9,668 nt of DNA from Gammaproteobacteria bacterium (GTDB taxonomy: Bacteria > Pseudomonadota > Gammaproteobacteria > Chromatiales > Chromatiaceae), in assembly GCA_008080925.1 (NCBI GenBank), contig VMDJ01000082.1:1-9668 (forward strand), written 5' to 3'. The notes below the pieces were generated by a model. That model saw only the letters and a list, made by a program, of their open reading frames with translations. It was not told where the DNA came from and did no database searches. A program made the translations under genes and the position numbers. The stretch's first letter is position 1; each line of letters begins with the position of its first letter. Shown piece after piece: positions 1-7,079 of this stretch.

Positions 1-739
1 TCTGGGTAACCGAAACTGCAAACAACGCCGGCAACATCAATACCAGCACACGCTTAACCCCAGGATCAGAAAAACCGAGCCGCGGTCTGGGCAATAACTT
101 CAATGAAGCCAAGAAAGGAATCTGGAACACGAACTGTGAGATACCTGCAATCATTACACCCCAAGCCAAAGCTACGACCGGCTGCTCCATTTGTGGACTG
201 AGCCAAATGGCACAACCAATTAATGAAAGATTGAGCAATACAGGGGTGAACGCAGGAACCGCAAAGCGCTTATGAGAATTGAGCACACCACCAGCAAAAG
301 CGGTCAGCGAGATAAAGAAGAGATACGGGAAGGTTAGGCGCAACATCTCAGCGGCCAGATCAAGACGCTCCGACTCACCCTCCATCACCCAGCCAAAGGC
401 AAATAAGGACACCACCACCGGTGCCGCAATCACGCCAATGGCGGTCACAATCAGCAACACTAGCCCGAGCGTGCCAGCAATCGCGTCCACAAAGTGCTTT
501 AGCTCACGGTACTCGCGTTGCGTTTTGTATTCGGTTAGAACAGGTACGAACGCGGTAGCAAACGCCCCCTCAGCAAATAGGCGGCGCAGAAAATTGGGGA
601 TTTTGAAGGCGACAAAAAAGGCATCGGTTAGCGCATCAGCCCCGAAAAGCCTGGCCAAAACGAGATCTCGGACAAAGCCTAGAATGCGTGAGAGCATGGT
701 AAAGGAACCCACGGTCGACAGTGATCGGATTAAAGACAG
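1..739 (-). CDS. murJ: Lipid II flippase MurJ, N-terminal part (cut by window edge)
   Basis: MurJ is the inner-membrane flippase of the MOP superfamily that moves lipid II to the periplasmic face for peptidoglycan synthesis. About 246 N-terminal codons are visible; the rest lies left of position 1. The translation begins (M)SLIRSLSTVGSFTMLSRILG and continues with FVRD, ATDAFF-like LTDAFFVAFKIPNFLRR, then LFAEGAFATAFVPVLTEYK, all hallmarks of the family. Counting the CTG at 737-739 as residue 1 puts Arg18, Arg24, Asp39 and Arg52 at the same numbers as in E. coli MurJ, with no gap; arginines 18, 24 and 52 are known there to be important in the central cavity. There is no ATG, GTG or TTG between the in-frame stop (complement 761-763) and this CTG, and a strong Shine-Dalgarno sits 7 nt upstream. 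The family call is very secure; the CTG start is inferred. It is divergent from rpsT. Confidence 0.95.
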   Translation of the reverse strand, partial: MSLIRSLSTVGSFTMLSRILGFVRDLVLARLFGADALTDAFFVAFKIPNFLRRLFAEGAFATAFVPVLTEYKTQREYRELKHFVDAIAGTLGLVLLIVTAIGVIAAPVVVSLFAFGWVMEGESERLDLAAEMLRLTFPYLFFISLTAFAGGVLNSHKRFAVPAFTPVLLNLSLIGCAIWLSPQMEQPVVALAWGVMIAGISQFVFQIPFLASLKLLPRPRLGFSDPGVKRVLVLMLPALFAVSVTQ

Positions 740-746
740 CGTCAGT

Positions 747-754
747 CCTCCTCT
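747..754 (-). promoter_or_regulatory. Shine-Dalgarno deciding a CTG start for murJ
   Basis: The minus strand reads AGAGGAGG here, a near-perfect ribosome binding site. The CTG at complement 737-739 follows after 7 nt, ideal spacing. A second in-frame CTG at complement 743-745 is only 1 nt from the site, which is too close. The first conventional start downstream, a GTG ten codons into the protein, is far from the site and would delete the conserved first residues. Confidence 0.8.
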
Positions 755-784
755 ATCGAGCTAATTCCCGCCGTTCGCGGGCAA

Positions 785-814
785 ATTATAGGCTTTGCGC
801 GGCAAGAGTTTAAA
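785..814 (-). promoter_or_regulatory. Sigma70-type promoter of murJ
   Basis: The minus strand shows TTTAAA (complement 809-814, 4 of 6 to the -35 consensus), an 18-bp spacer, and a perfect TATAAT (complement 785-790). Transcription would start near 778, leaving a leader of about 40 nt. A short GC hairpin (CCCGC 767-771 with GCGGG 777-781) lies at the start of that leader. Predicted by eye only. Confidence 0.6.
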
Positions 815-826
815 CTCAGATAGAGG

Positions 827-855
827 TTGACAACCCCCCGCAAACTCCTGATAAT
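827..855 (+). promoter_or_regulatory. Strong sigma70 promoter of rpsT
   Basis: A perfect TTGACA (827-832) is followed after exactly 17 bp by GATAAT (850-855, 5 of 6). The next bases (CCACGCCCTC) form a GC-rich discriminator, as is usual for growth-rate and stringently controlled ribosomal promoters. Predicted start is near 862, giving a leader of about 37 nt. The -35 box lies only 12 bp from the murJ -35 box on the other strand. Confidence 0.8.
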
Positions 856-898
856 CCACGCCCTCATTAGTAAGCCCCCAACTTTCAGGAGTTCTGAA

Positions 899-1159
899 GT
901 GGCAAACTCTGCACAAGCAAAAAAGCGCGCACGCCAAGCTGAAGGTCGTCGCCAAGCAAACGCTGGTCGCCGCAGCAACATGCGCACCGCGATTAAAAAG
1001 GTATTGGCTGCAATTACTGCTGGCGACAAAGGCGCTGCACAAGAAGCATTCAATGCTGCTGCTCCAATTTTGGATCGTGAGTCAGGTAAAGGCCTTATTC
1101 ACAAGAACAAGGCTGCTCGCCATAAGAGCCGTTTGAACGCGCAAATCAAAGCGTTGTAA
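899..1159 (+). CDS. rpsT: 30S ribosomal protein S20 (bS20)
   Basis: bS20 is a primary binding protein of the 16S rRNA in the small ribosomal subunit. The 86-aa product begins [19 protein letters not shown], carries the basic first helix with [12 protein letters not shown], and ends with the conserved [20 protein letters not shown] and LNAQIKAL. E. coli S20 has 87 residues. The start is GTG at 899-901, fixed by homology and by AGGAG at 887-891 with 7-nt spacing. A longer reading frame extends back to a TTG at 827, but that codon is the first part of the -35 box, so it is not the start. E. coli rpsT also uses a weak non-ATG start (UUG) and is known to be controlled by its own product at translation; the GTG here would suit similar control, but that is inference. 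It is monocistronic, between its own promoter and terminator. Confidence 0.98.
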   Translation: MANSAQAKKRARQAEGRRQANAGRRSNMRTAIKKVLAAITAGDKGAAQEAFNAAAPILDRESGKGLIHKNKAARHKSRLNAQIKAL

Positions 1160-1173
1160 TCAAACATCCTTGG

Positions 1174-1201
1174 AAAAAAGCCGGCGACAGCCGGTTTTTT
1201 T
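1174..1201. terminator. Bidirectional intrinsic terminator after rpsT
   Basis: A stem CCGGC (1181-1185) / GCCGG (1190-1194) with a GACA loop is flanked by six A on the left and seven T on the right. On the plus strand it ends rpsT 15 nt after the stop codon. On the minus strand the same stem is followed by CTTTTTT, so it can also stop transcripts coming leftward from proB. Confidence 0.85.
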
Positions 1202-1402
1202 GTGTCCCGAATAAATAACTTTTAGCGCATCCATTAGTTTTTTTAGGCTACCACTTCTAAAAATTCGGGATTAATATCTTCTTTAGCTAGAAACTCTTTT
1301 GCCCTGAGGGGGGACATAAGGGTAAAACGATAAGAATAAAAGCCAACATATCTAGCAGTACATCAGCCCGAGCTTGCCTCGGGTTTTTATTTGCACGCGA
1401 TT
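1202..1402. other. Intergenic gap between rpsT and proB, no recognised gene
   Basis: About 200 bp between convergent genes. It is AT-rich and holds an 8-bp inverted repeat (TCCCGAAT 1205-1212, ATTCGGGA 1263-1270), a short minus-strand reading frame of 24 codons (complement 1243-1317) without a ribosome binding site, and a rightward hairpin-plus-T-run at 1367-1388. I find no clear promoter on either strand. Confidence 0.5.
1367..1388 (+). terminator. Orphan intrinsic terminator, rightward
   Basis: Perfect 6-bp stem CCCGAG (1367-1372) / CTCGGG (1378-1383) with a CTTGC loop and then five T. It works only in the plus direction; on the minus strand the stem is followed by CTGATGTACT, not a T-run. 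It therefore does not serve proB. It either catches read-through from rpsT or ends an unrecognised small RNA starting in the gap. Confidence 0.65.
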
Positions 1403-2526
1403 TTATAAAACGACCAGATTATCTCGGTCGATCAGCTCTGGCTCATCAACATAGCCCAAGAGAGCGGCAATCTCAGAAGACGGCTTGCCCTGAATCTTAC
1501 GTGCCTCATCCGCACTGTAATTGACTAGACCACGTGCGATCTCAACGCCCTGCGCATCAATACATGAAACGAGCTCACCACGAATAAACTGGCCGCTAAC
1601 ATCACTCACACCGACCGCAAGCAAACTACTGCCCGAGCTCTGCAGCACTTTTACCGCACCGGCATCCAACACCAAACTACCTTTAACTTGCAGATGACCA
1701 GCCAACCAACGCTTACGCGCATCATCCGCCTCTTCTTGCGCAAGCAACAAAGTACCGAGCTGCTCACCTTTTGATAAGCGCGCCAAAACAGACTCTTCTC
1801 GACCAGCGGCAATCACCGTCGCCGCACCAGAACGACCCGCAAGTCGTGCCGCACGCAACTTGGTTGCCATACCGCCACGTCCTAAGCTGCCACCATCACC
1901 TGCAACGGCATCCAGCTCCTTTGCATTGGCTTGCGCCACACTAATCAGTTTCGCATCGCTGTTATGACGTGGATCGGCATCAAACATACCCTGCTGGTCG
2001 GTTAGCAAAACAACCAAATCGGCTTCGATCAAATTCGCGACTAAGGCAGCCAGTGAATCGTTATCGCCAAATCGCAATTCGTCATTGGCGACCACATCAT
2101 TCTCGTTAACCACAGGCACAACACCCAGTGATACCAAAGAACGCAAGGTGCCACGCGCATTTAAATAACGCTTTCGATTCGAGAGGTCATCATGCGTCAG
2201 CAGCACTTGTGCGGTATGTAATCCACGACGCTTGAACTCGCTTTCCCACGCTTGCACCAAACCCATTTGACCAATTGCAGCAGCGGCCTGTAGATCATGC
2301 AGGGCTTGTGGACGCTTAGACCAACCCATGCGAGTCATGCCTTCAGCAACTGCGCCAGATGACACTACGACAATCTCTTTACCACTAGCAATCAAATCCG
2401 CCAGCTGATCAACCCATGCAGCCAGACGCGCAAGATCAAGCCCCTGACCATCTTCAGTGATCAGTGCACTACCAATTTTGACCACCCAACGCTGGGTGCT
2501 TTGTAGTTCGCTATGGGTTTTTATCA

Positions 2527-2527
<1 letters not shown>
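1403..2527 (-). CDS. proB: Glutamate 5-kinase with C-terminal PUA domain
   Basis: ProB phosphorylates L-glutamate with ATP to gamma-glutamyl phosphate, the first committed step of proline synthesis in the cytoplasm. The 374-aa product (E. coli 367) has the amino-acid-kinase fold at about residues 10-265: VVKIGS with Lys17, [11 protein letters not shown] (53-63), NENDVV (141-146), FGDND (153-157), [14 protein letters not shown] (174-187) and GRGGMATKL with Lys223. A PUA domain follows at about 283-360. In E. coli ProB these segments bind glutamate, nucleotide and phosphate, and proline inhibits the enzyme. The ATG (complement 2525-2527) overlaps the TAA of obg by one base (TAATG), and there is no good Shine-Dalgarno, so translation probably depends on ribosomes finishing obg. 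proA, the next enzyme, is not in this window. The only leftward terminator seen downstream is the shared one after rpsT. Confidence 0.97.
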
Positions 2528-3621
<1,094 letters not shown>

Positions 3622-3635
3622 CTAGCGCCAATAAC

Positions 3636-3665
3636 AAAAAAGCCCCGTCAGGTGACGAGGCTTTT
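3636..3665 (-). terminator. Intrinsic terminator between rpmA and obg
   Basis: On the minus strand GCCTCGTC (complement 3654-3661), loop ACCT, and GACGGGGC (complement 3642-3649) form an 8-bp stem with one G-T wobble, followed by six T. It lies about 20 bp after the rpmA stop. It should end or reduce the rplU-rpmA message before obg-proB. I see no convincing promoter between it and obg, so partial read-through is likely. Confidence 0.8.
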
Positions 3666-3685
3666 AGTGTTCGATTGTTCAGCAA

Positions 3686-3943
3686 TTACGCTGTAACAAT
3701 GCTCACAGTCTTACGGTTCTTTGGACCTTTGGTCTCAAACTTAACTACACCGTCAGCCTTCGCAAATAAGGTGTGGTCTTTACCGATACCTACGTTAACA
3801 CCCGGATGAACCTTGGTGCCACGCTGACGGATCAAAATGTTACCCGCCAAAACTTCTTGGCCGCCGAAACGCTTTACGCCTAAACGCTTACTATTGGAAT
3901 CGCGACCGTTCTTAGTACTACCACCGGCTTTTTTATGTGCCAT
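3686..3943 (-). CDS. rpmA: 50S ribosomal protein L27 (bL27)
   Basis: bL27 is a large-subunit protein whose N-terminal arm reaches the peptidyl transferase centre. The product is 85 aa, the same as in E. coli, and reads [55 protein letters not shown] and [11 protein letters not shown]. It begins directly with [10 protein letters not shown], without the cleaved N-terminal extension found in Firmicutes. The start has a strong Shine-Dalgarno, GAGGAGAG at complement 3951-3958, which overlaps the stop codon of rplU; the two genes are 13 nt apart and clearly form one operon. Both proteins are made in equal amounts for the ribosome. Expression is driven by the promoter upstream of rplU. Confidence 0.98.
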   Translation of the reverse strand: MAHKKAGGSTKNGRDSNSKRLGVKRFGGQEVLAGNILIRQRGTKVHPGVNVGIGKDHTLFAKADGVVKFETKGPKNRKTVSIVTA

Positions 3944-3956
3944 TGTCTCGCTCTCC

Positions 3957-4268
3957 TCAGCCTTTGATGCCAGTCACTTCAAGCTCAGTAAACGCTTGAC
4001 GGTGACCCTGACGCTTCATGTGATGCTTACGACGCTTAAACTTCAGGATATGGACTTTCTTGCCACGGCCATGAGACTTAACAGTCGCAGTTACGGTGCT
4101 GCCATCGAGATAAGGCGCGCCAACTTTAATGTTGTCGCCATCTGCGATCATCAACACTTTATCTAATTCAATGCTTGCACCTTCGTCAGCAACCAGTTTC
4201 TCAACTTTTAACGTTGAACCTTCAGCGACGCGGTACTGCTTACCACCAGTTTGGATTACGGCGTACAT
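3957..4268 (-). CDS. rplU: 50S ribosomal protein L21 (bL21)
   Basis: bL21 binds 23S rRNA in the large subunit. The product has 103 aa, exactly the E. coli length, with [14 protein letters not shown] at the start, [38 protein letters not shown] and [20 protein letters not shown] at the end. The ATG at complement 4266-4268 is chosen because it matches the family start and has GGAGAG at complement 4277-4282 with 8-nt spacing; the frame stays open further back to a TTG at 4319, but those 17 extra codons are not family-like. First gene of the rplU-rpmA operon and divergent from ispB, a neighbour relation common in proteobacteria. Confidence 0.98.
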   Translation of the reverse strand: MYAVIQTGGKQYRVAEGSTLKVEKLVADEGASIELDKVLMIADGDNIKVGAPYLDGSTVTATVKSHGRGKKVHILKFKRRKHHMKRQGHRQAFTELEVTGIKG

Positions 4269-4331
4269 CTCGCACACTCTCCATAGAATTCTTAACAAAA
4301 TCAGGCGCAAGGGGCCCAAGAAAGAGGCGGG

Positions 4332-4360
4332 ATTCTAGCGATGAAGGCCTTATGCGTCAA
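4332..4360 (-). promoter_or_regulatory. Sigma70 promoter of rplU-rpmA
   Basis: The minus strand reads TTGACG (complement 4355-4360, 5 of 6), a 17-bp spacer, and TAGAAT (complement 4332-4337, 5 of 6), followed by a GC-rich discriminator (CCCGCCTC). The predicted start near 4325 leaves a leader of about 55 nt before the rplU ATG. This is a strong ribosomal-type promoter. Confidence 0.8.
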
Positions 4361-4388
4361 CACAAAATCCAGTTATTTAGCGGATTAC

Positions 4389-4417
4389 TTGACGTACCTG
4401 ACCCCTCACCCTAGCAT
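4389..4417 (+). promoter_or_regulatory. Sigma70 promoter of ispB
   Basis: TTGACG (4389-4394, 5 of 6) with a 17-bp spacer and TAGCAT (4412-4417, 4 of 6). Predicted start near 4424, about 40 nt before the ispB ATG. The -35 box lies 28 bp from the -35 box of the divergent rplU promoter, so the two are back to back. Confidence 0.65.
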
Positions 4418-4464
4418 CCGCACACTCAAAACAGCCCGAAACCCTCAAGGTTTAGCGAAATTTA

Positions 4465-5433
4465 ATGGATTTAGACGCAATTCGAGAGCTAATCAGCAGT
4501 GATTTAGCCGCAACCGATCAACTGATTCTCGATCGACTCGCTTCAGATGTCGTACTGATTAATCAGGTCGGCCACTACATTGTTGGCAGTGGCGGCAAGC
4601 GTTTGCGCCCTGTGATCGTGCTTTTAGCCGCCAACGCATTGGGTTACTCAGGAAAGCATCACATTGATCTCGCTGCGATCGTGGAATTCATCCACACCGC
4701 CACCTTGTTACACGATGATGTTGTCGATGGCTCGGAGCAGCGTCGCAGCCGTGATACCGCCAACGCCGTCTGGGGCAATGCTGCCAGCGTACTGGTGGGC
4801 GACTTCCTCTACTCACGTTCCTTCGAAATGATGGTCGAGGTAGACGATATGCGCGTGATGAATATTCTCTCGACAGCAACCAATAAAATTGCTGAGGGCG
4901 AAGTGTTGCAGTTGTTGAACTGCCATGACCCCGAAGTCGACGAAGCGCGTTATCGTGAAGTGATTCTGCGCAAAACCGCAACCCTCTTCGAGGCCGGAAC
5001 GCGTCTTGCCGGCGTGATCACCGATGCAGATCAGACTATTGATGATGCGCTAGCGGCATATGGTCGTCATCTCGGCACCGCTTTCCAAATGATTGACGAT
5101 GCGCTCGACTATGGCTCGTCTGGCGTCGACATCGGCAAGAACATTGGCGATGACCTTGCTGAAGGCAAACCAACACTGCCACTCATTCGCGCGATGCAAG
5201 TTGGCACGCCCGAGGTCAGTGCTTTGATTCGTCAAGTGATCGAAGAAGGTGGCGTTGATCGTGTTGATGAAGTGATCAAGGCGATCCAAAGTACGGATGC
5301 GATTGAATACACCGCCAATCTTGCTCGTGAAGAAGCGCGTCTAGCAAAAGAAGCACTTGAGGCATTGCCAGCATCGGCTTATCGCGATGCCCTAGCGGCC
5401 GTTGCTGACTTCTCAGTCGACCGCCCACTGTAA
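4465..5433 (+). CDS. ispB: Polyprenyl diphosphate synthase for quinone side chains (octaprenyl type)
   Basis: IspB is a trans long-chain prenyltransferase that extends farnesyl diphosphate with isopentenyl diphosphate to make the side chain of ubiquinone and menaquinone. The 322-aa product (E. coli 323) has GSGGKRLRPV (41-50), the first aspartate-rich motif DDVVD (84-88) preceded by HTATLLH, VGDFLYSRSF (111-120), Lys170 in RKTATLF, and the second aspartate-rich motif DDALD (211-215) followed by GKNIGDDLAEGKPTLPL. The small residues just before the first motif fit a long product, but eight versus nine isoprene units cannot be told from this sequence. The ATG at 4465 gives the family N-terminus; its ribosome binding site is weak (AAGG about 14 nt upstream). 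It is monocistronic between its own promoter and a shared terminator. Confidence 0.96.
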   Translation: MDLDAIRELISSDLAATDQLILDRLASDVVLINQVGHYIVGSGGKRLRPVIVLLAANALGYSGKHHIDLAAIVEFIHTATLLHDDVVDGSEQRRSRDTANAVWGNAASVLVGDFLYSRSFEMMVEVDDMRVMNILSTATNKIAEGEVLQLLNCHDPEVDEARYREVILRKTATLFEAGTRLAGVITDADQTIDDALAAYGRHLGTAFQMIDDALDYGSSGVDIGKNIGDDLAEGKPTLPLIRAMQVGTPEVSALIRQVIEEGGVDRVDEVIKAIQSTDAIEYTANLAREEARLAKEALEALPASAYRDALAAVADFSVDRPL

Positions 5434-5446
5434 AAATCTCAGGCAT

Positions 5447-5486
5447 AAAAAAACCGCAGACCCAGTTATTGGGTTGCGGTTTTTTT
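5447..5486. terminator. Bidirectional terminator between ispB and amtB
   Basis: Two paired segments, CCGCA (5454-5458) / TGCGG (5475-5479) and ACCCA (5460-5464) / TGGGT (5470-5474), form a 10-bp stem with one bulged G and a GTTAT loop. Seven A precede it and seven T follow. It ends ispB on the plus strand and amtB, whose stop is about 15 nt away, on the minus strand. Confidence 0.92.
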
Positions 5487-5501
5487 GTTTTTGCTTATCA
5501 G

Positions 5502-6800
5502 TTAAAGGTTATCGTAACCGCGCTCTTCATGTTGCGTGATATCCAAGCCTTCCTGCTCTTCATCTGAAGTCACACGTAAGCCAACCATCGCATCAACGAC
5601 TTTCAAGATGCCCCATGTAACAACCGCAGTGAATACGATCGTTGCGACAACACCAATGACTTGCACTTTGAATTGATCACCCATGCTAGTGATGCCGTCT
5701 GCAAAGCCGTAACCGCTAAACACACCCAATGAGGTTGCAGAGAAGATACCGGCTAACAAGGTGCCTAACATGCCGCCAACACCGTGTACTGGGAAGACGT
5801 CGAGTGAATCGTCGATCTTCAATACGCGCTTGATGTACATGGTTGCGTTAAAGCATACGAAACCTGCCAGCAAACCAATGATCAATGCACCGCCAGGACC
5901 AACAAAACCAGACGCGGGGGTAATCGTGCCAAGACCTGCCACCATACCGGTGACCGCACCCAATGCACTTGGCTTACCAAACTTGATCCACTCCATGGCA
6001 ACCCACGTAATAACACCCATCGCTGCAGAGATATGCGTGACCAACATCGCCATCGATGCATCACCATTCGATGCCAAAGCAGAACCACCGTTAAAGCCGA
6101 ACCAACCGACCCACAACATACCGGCACCCGCAACGGTCATGGTCATGTTATGTGGCGGCATAGCCGTTGTTGGGAAACCGCGACGTGGGCCCATCACCAT
6201 CGCCGCAACCAAAGCCGCAACACCTGCGGTGATGTGCACAACGGTGCCGCCCGCAAAGTCATAAAGACCCATCGCGCCTAACCAGCCACCGCCCCATACC
6301 CAATGGGTAACGGGTACGTAACACAGCAACAACCAGATCGCGCTGAAAAGCAGCATCGCAGAGAACTTCATTCGCTCAGCAAAACCACCCACGATCAACG
6401 CTGGCGTAATCACTGCGAACGTCATTTGGAACAACATGAACAATGACTCAGGAATATCGCCACTCAACGTGTCTCTACCAACACCTGCAAGCAGCACCTT
6501 GCTGAAGTCACCGATGTAGGCATTACCTTCGCCAAACGCCAAGCTATAACCAACCAGCAACCATAAAACCGACGCGACTGCCGCGATCGAGAAACATTGC
6601 ATCAGTACGGACAACACGTTCTTGCTGCGCACCAAGCCCGCGTAGAACAGTGCCAAGCCAGGCAAGGTCATGAAAAGAACCAGTGCGGTTGAGGTCATGA
6701 TCCAGCTAGTATTTGCCGCATTTAGCTCATCCGCGAAACTCGCCGATGGCAGCACCACAAATAGCGCTAACATCACTTTAGTAATCGTTGCATTCAACAT
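5502..6800 (-). CDS. amtB: Ammonium transporter AmtB
   Basis: AmtB is a trimeric inner-membrane channel that takes up ammonium when nitrogen is scarce. The 432-aa product has a signal peptide (about 1-23, cleavage after SFA) and eleven predicted membrane segments. The conduction residues are present: Asp181 in DFAGGTVVH, the twin histidines His189 and His339 (FPVHGVGG), Trp169 in VWGGGW, and GWFGFNGGS (232-240). FQMTFA and GGFAERMKFSA also fit. The cytosolic tail VGLRV...EEQEGLDITQHEERGYD is the part to which the PII protein GlnK binds in E. coli, so PII gating is likely. No glnK lies beside it; the next gene upstream is a small unknown ORF behind a terminator, so amtB appears monocistronic. 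The ATG (complement 6798-6800) has a modest GAGAGA ribosome binding site. A sigma54 promoter and NtrC site lie upstream. Confidence 0.97.
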   Translation of the reverse strand: MLNATITKVMLALFVVLPSASFADELNAANTSWIMTSTALVLFMTLPGLALFYAGLVRSKNVLSVLMQCFSIAAVASVLWLLVGYSLAFGEGNAYIGDFSKVLLAGVGRDTLSGDIPESLFMLFQMTFAVITPALIVGGFAERMKFSAMLLFSAIWLLLCYVPVTHWVWGGGWLGAMGLYDFAGGTVVHITAGVAALVAAMVMGPRRGFPTTAMPPHNMTMTVAGAGMLWVGWFGFNGGSALASNGDASMAMLVTHISAAMGVITWVAMEWIKFGKPSALGAVTGMVAGLGTITPASGFVGPGGALIIGLLAGFVCFNATMYIKRVLKIDDSLDVFPVHGVGGMLGTLLAGIFSATSLGVFSGYGFADGITSMGDQFKVQVIGVVATIVFTAVVTWGILKVVDAMVGLRVTSDEEQEGLDITQHEERGYDNL

Positions 6801-6866
6801 TTGAAAATTCTCTCTCGATCTCGATTATGACTTTACGGGTTTGCCCCATTTTATTCCGAGGGTTAA

Positions 6867-6882
6867 AGCAGGTAGCGTGCCA
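6867..6882 (-). promoter_or_regulatory. Sigma54 (-24/-12) promoter of amtB
   Basis: The minus strand reads TGGCACGCTACCTGCT. This matches all seven bases of TGGCACG at -24, keeps the GG-N10-GC spacing, and differs from TTGCW at -12 by one base (CTGCT). The predicted start is near 6856, leaving a leader of about 55 nt before the amtB ATG. Confidence 0.8.
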
Positions 6883-6892
6883 AAATAGTGCA
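6876..6892. promoter_or_regulatory. Possible second NtrC site overlapping the amtB -24 element
   Basis: CGTGCCAAAATAGTGCA matches the NtrC consensus TGCACCAAAATGGTGCA at 13 of 17 positions by my count, with a good right half and a poor left half. It overlaps the -24 element, so binding here could limit the promoter. Weak prediction; A/T-rich centres match easily. Confidence 0.35.
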
Positions 6893-6943
6893 CTTGAAAA
6901 ACAATCACTTAGGTACTGAGATTTTCATAACGGTGCATTAATT

Positions 6944-6960
6944 TGCACCAAATTAGTGCA
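6944..6960. promoter_or_regulatory. NtrC (NRI) enhancer site upstream of amtB
   Basis: TGCACCAAATTAGTGCA matches the enterobacterial NtrC consensus TGCACCAAAATGGTGCA at 15 of 17 positions, with both half-sites in the right order and spacing. Its centre is about 96 bp upstream of the predicted sigma54 start, a normal distance for an enhancer. Extra half-sites flank it: GGTGCA at 6932-6937 and CGCACC at 6963-6968, so several dimers might bind. Confidence 0.75.
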
Positions 6961-6971
6961 GACGCACCAAA

Positions 6972-7001
6972 AAGACAAAAAAACACCCTCCGAAGAGGGT
7001 G
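6972..7001 (-). terminator. UUCG-loop intrinsic terminator downstream of the 59-aa gene
   Basis: On the minus strand a perfect 7-bp stem CACCCTC/GAGGGTG (complement 6984-7001) carries the extra-stable loop TTCG and is followed by seven T. It ends leftward transcripts from the small gene at 7080-7259 and shields the amtB control region from read-through. On the plus strand there is no T-run. Confidence 0.9.
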
Positions 7002-7023
7002 AGCAGTCAACAATCAACTAGGG

Positions 7024-7052
7024 AGTAACCGTCACATGAAAAAACGGTTACT
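7024..7052. repeat. 9-bp inverted repeat (hairpin) in the 3' region of the small gene
   Basis: AGTAACCGT (7024-7032) and ACGGTTACT (7044-7052) are a perfect inverted repeat around an 11-nt loop. In a leftward transcript the loop holds a run of six T. It lies between the stop of the 59-aa gene and the UUCG terminator. Role unknown: RNA stability element, part of a 3'-derived small RNA, or protein site. Confidence 0.6.
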
Positions 7053-7079
7053 GATTAGTCGGCGGCCTTTTAGAAAAGT

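Noticed and set aside
743..745. Upstream in-frame CTG as murJ start
   Set aside because: Only 1 nt from the Shine-Dalgarno and adds two residues not seen in E. coli MurJ.
279..764. 161-codon open frame on the plus strand
   Set aside because: It is antisense to murJ, whose minus-strand translation is clearly family-like; the plus product is low-complexity Ser/Arg/Lys-rich.
827..898. Extended N-terminus for rpsT from TTG at 827
   Set aside because: The codon is part of a perfect -35 box, the added residues are not S20-like, and a well-spaced ribosome binding site precedes the GTG at 899.
1205..1270. 8-bp inverted repeat TCCCGAAT/ATTCGGGA as an RNA structure or operator
   Set aside because: The arms are 50 nt apart with no supporting structure between; could be chance in a 200-bp AT-rich gap.
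4269..4319. Longer rplU starting at TTG 4319
   Set aside because: The 17 extra residues are unlike any L21, and the ATG at 4268 has a good ribosome binding site.
5761..6281. Plus-strand frames of 167 and 82 codons and an 83-codon minus frame inside amtB
   Set aside because: Shadows of amtB, which has all transporter hallmarks in its own frame.
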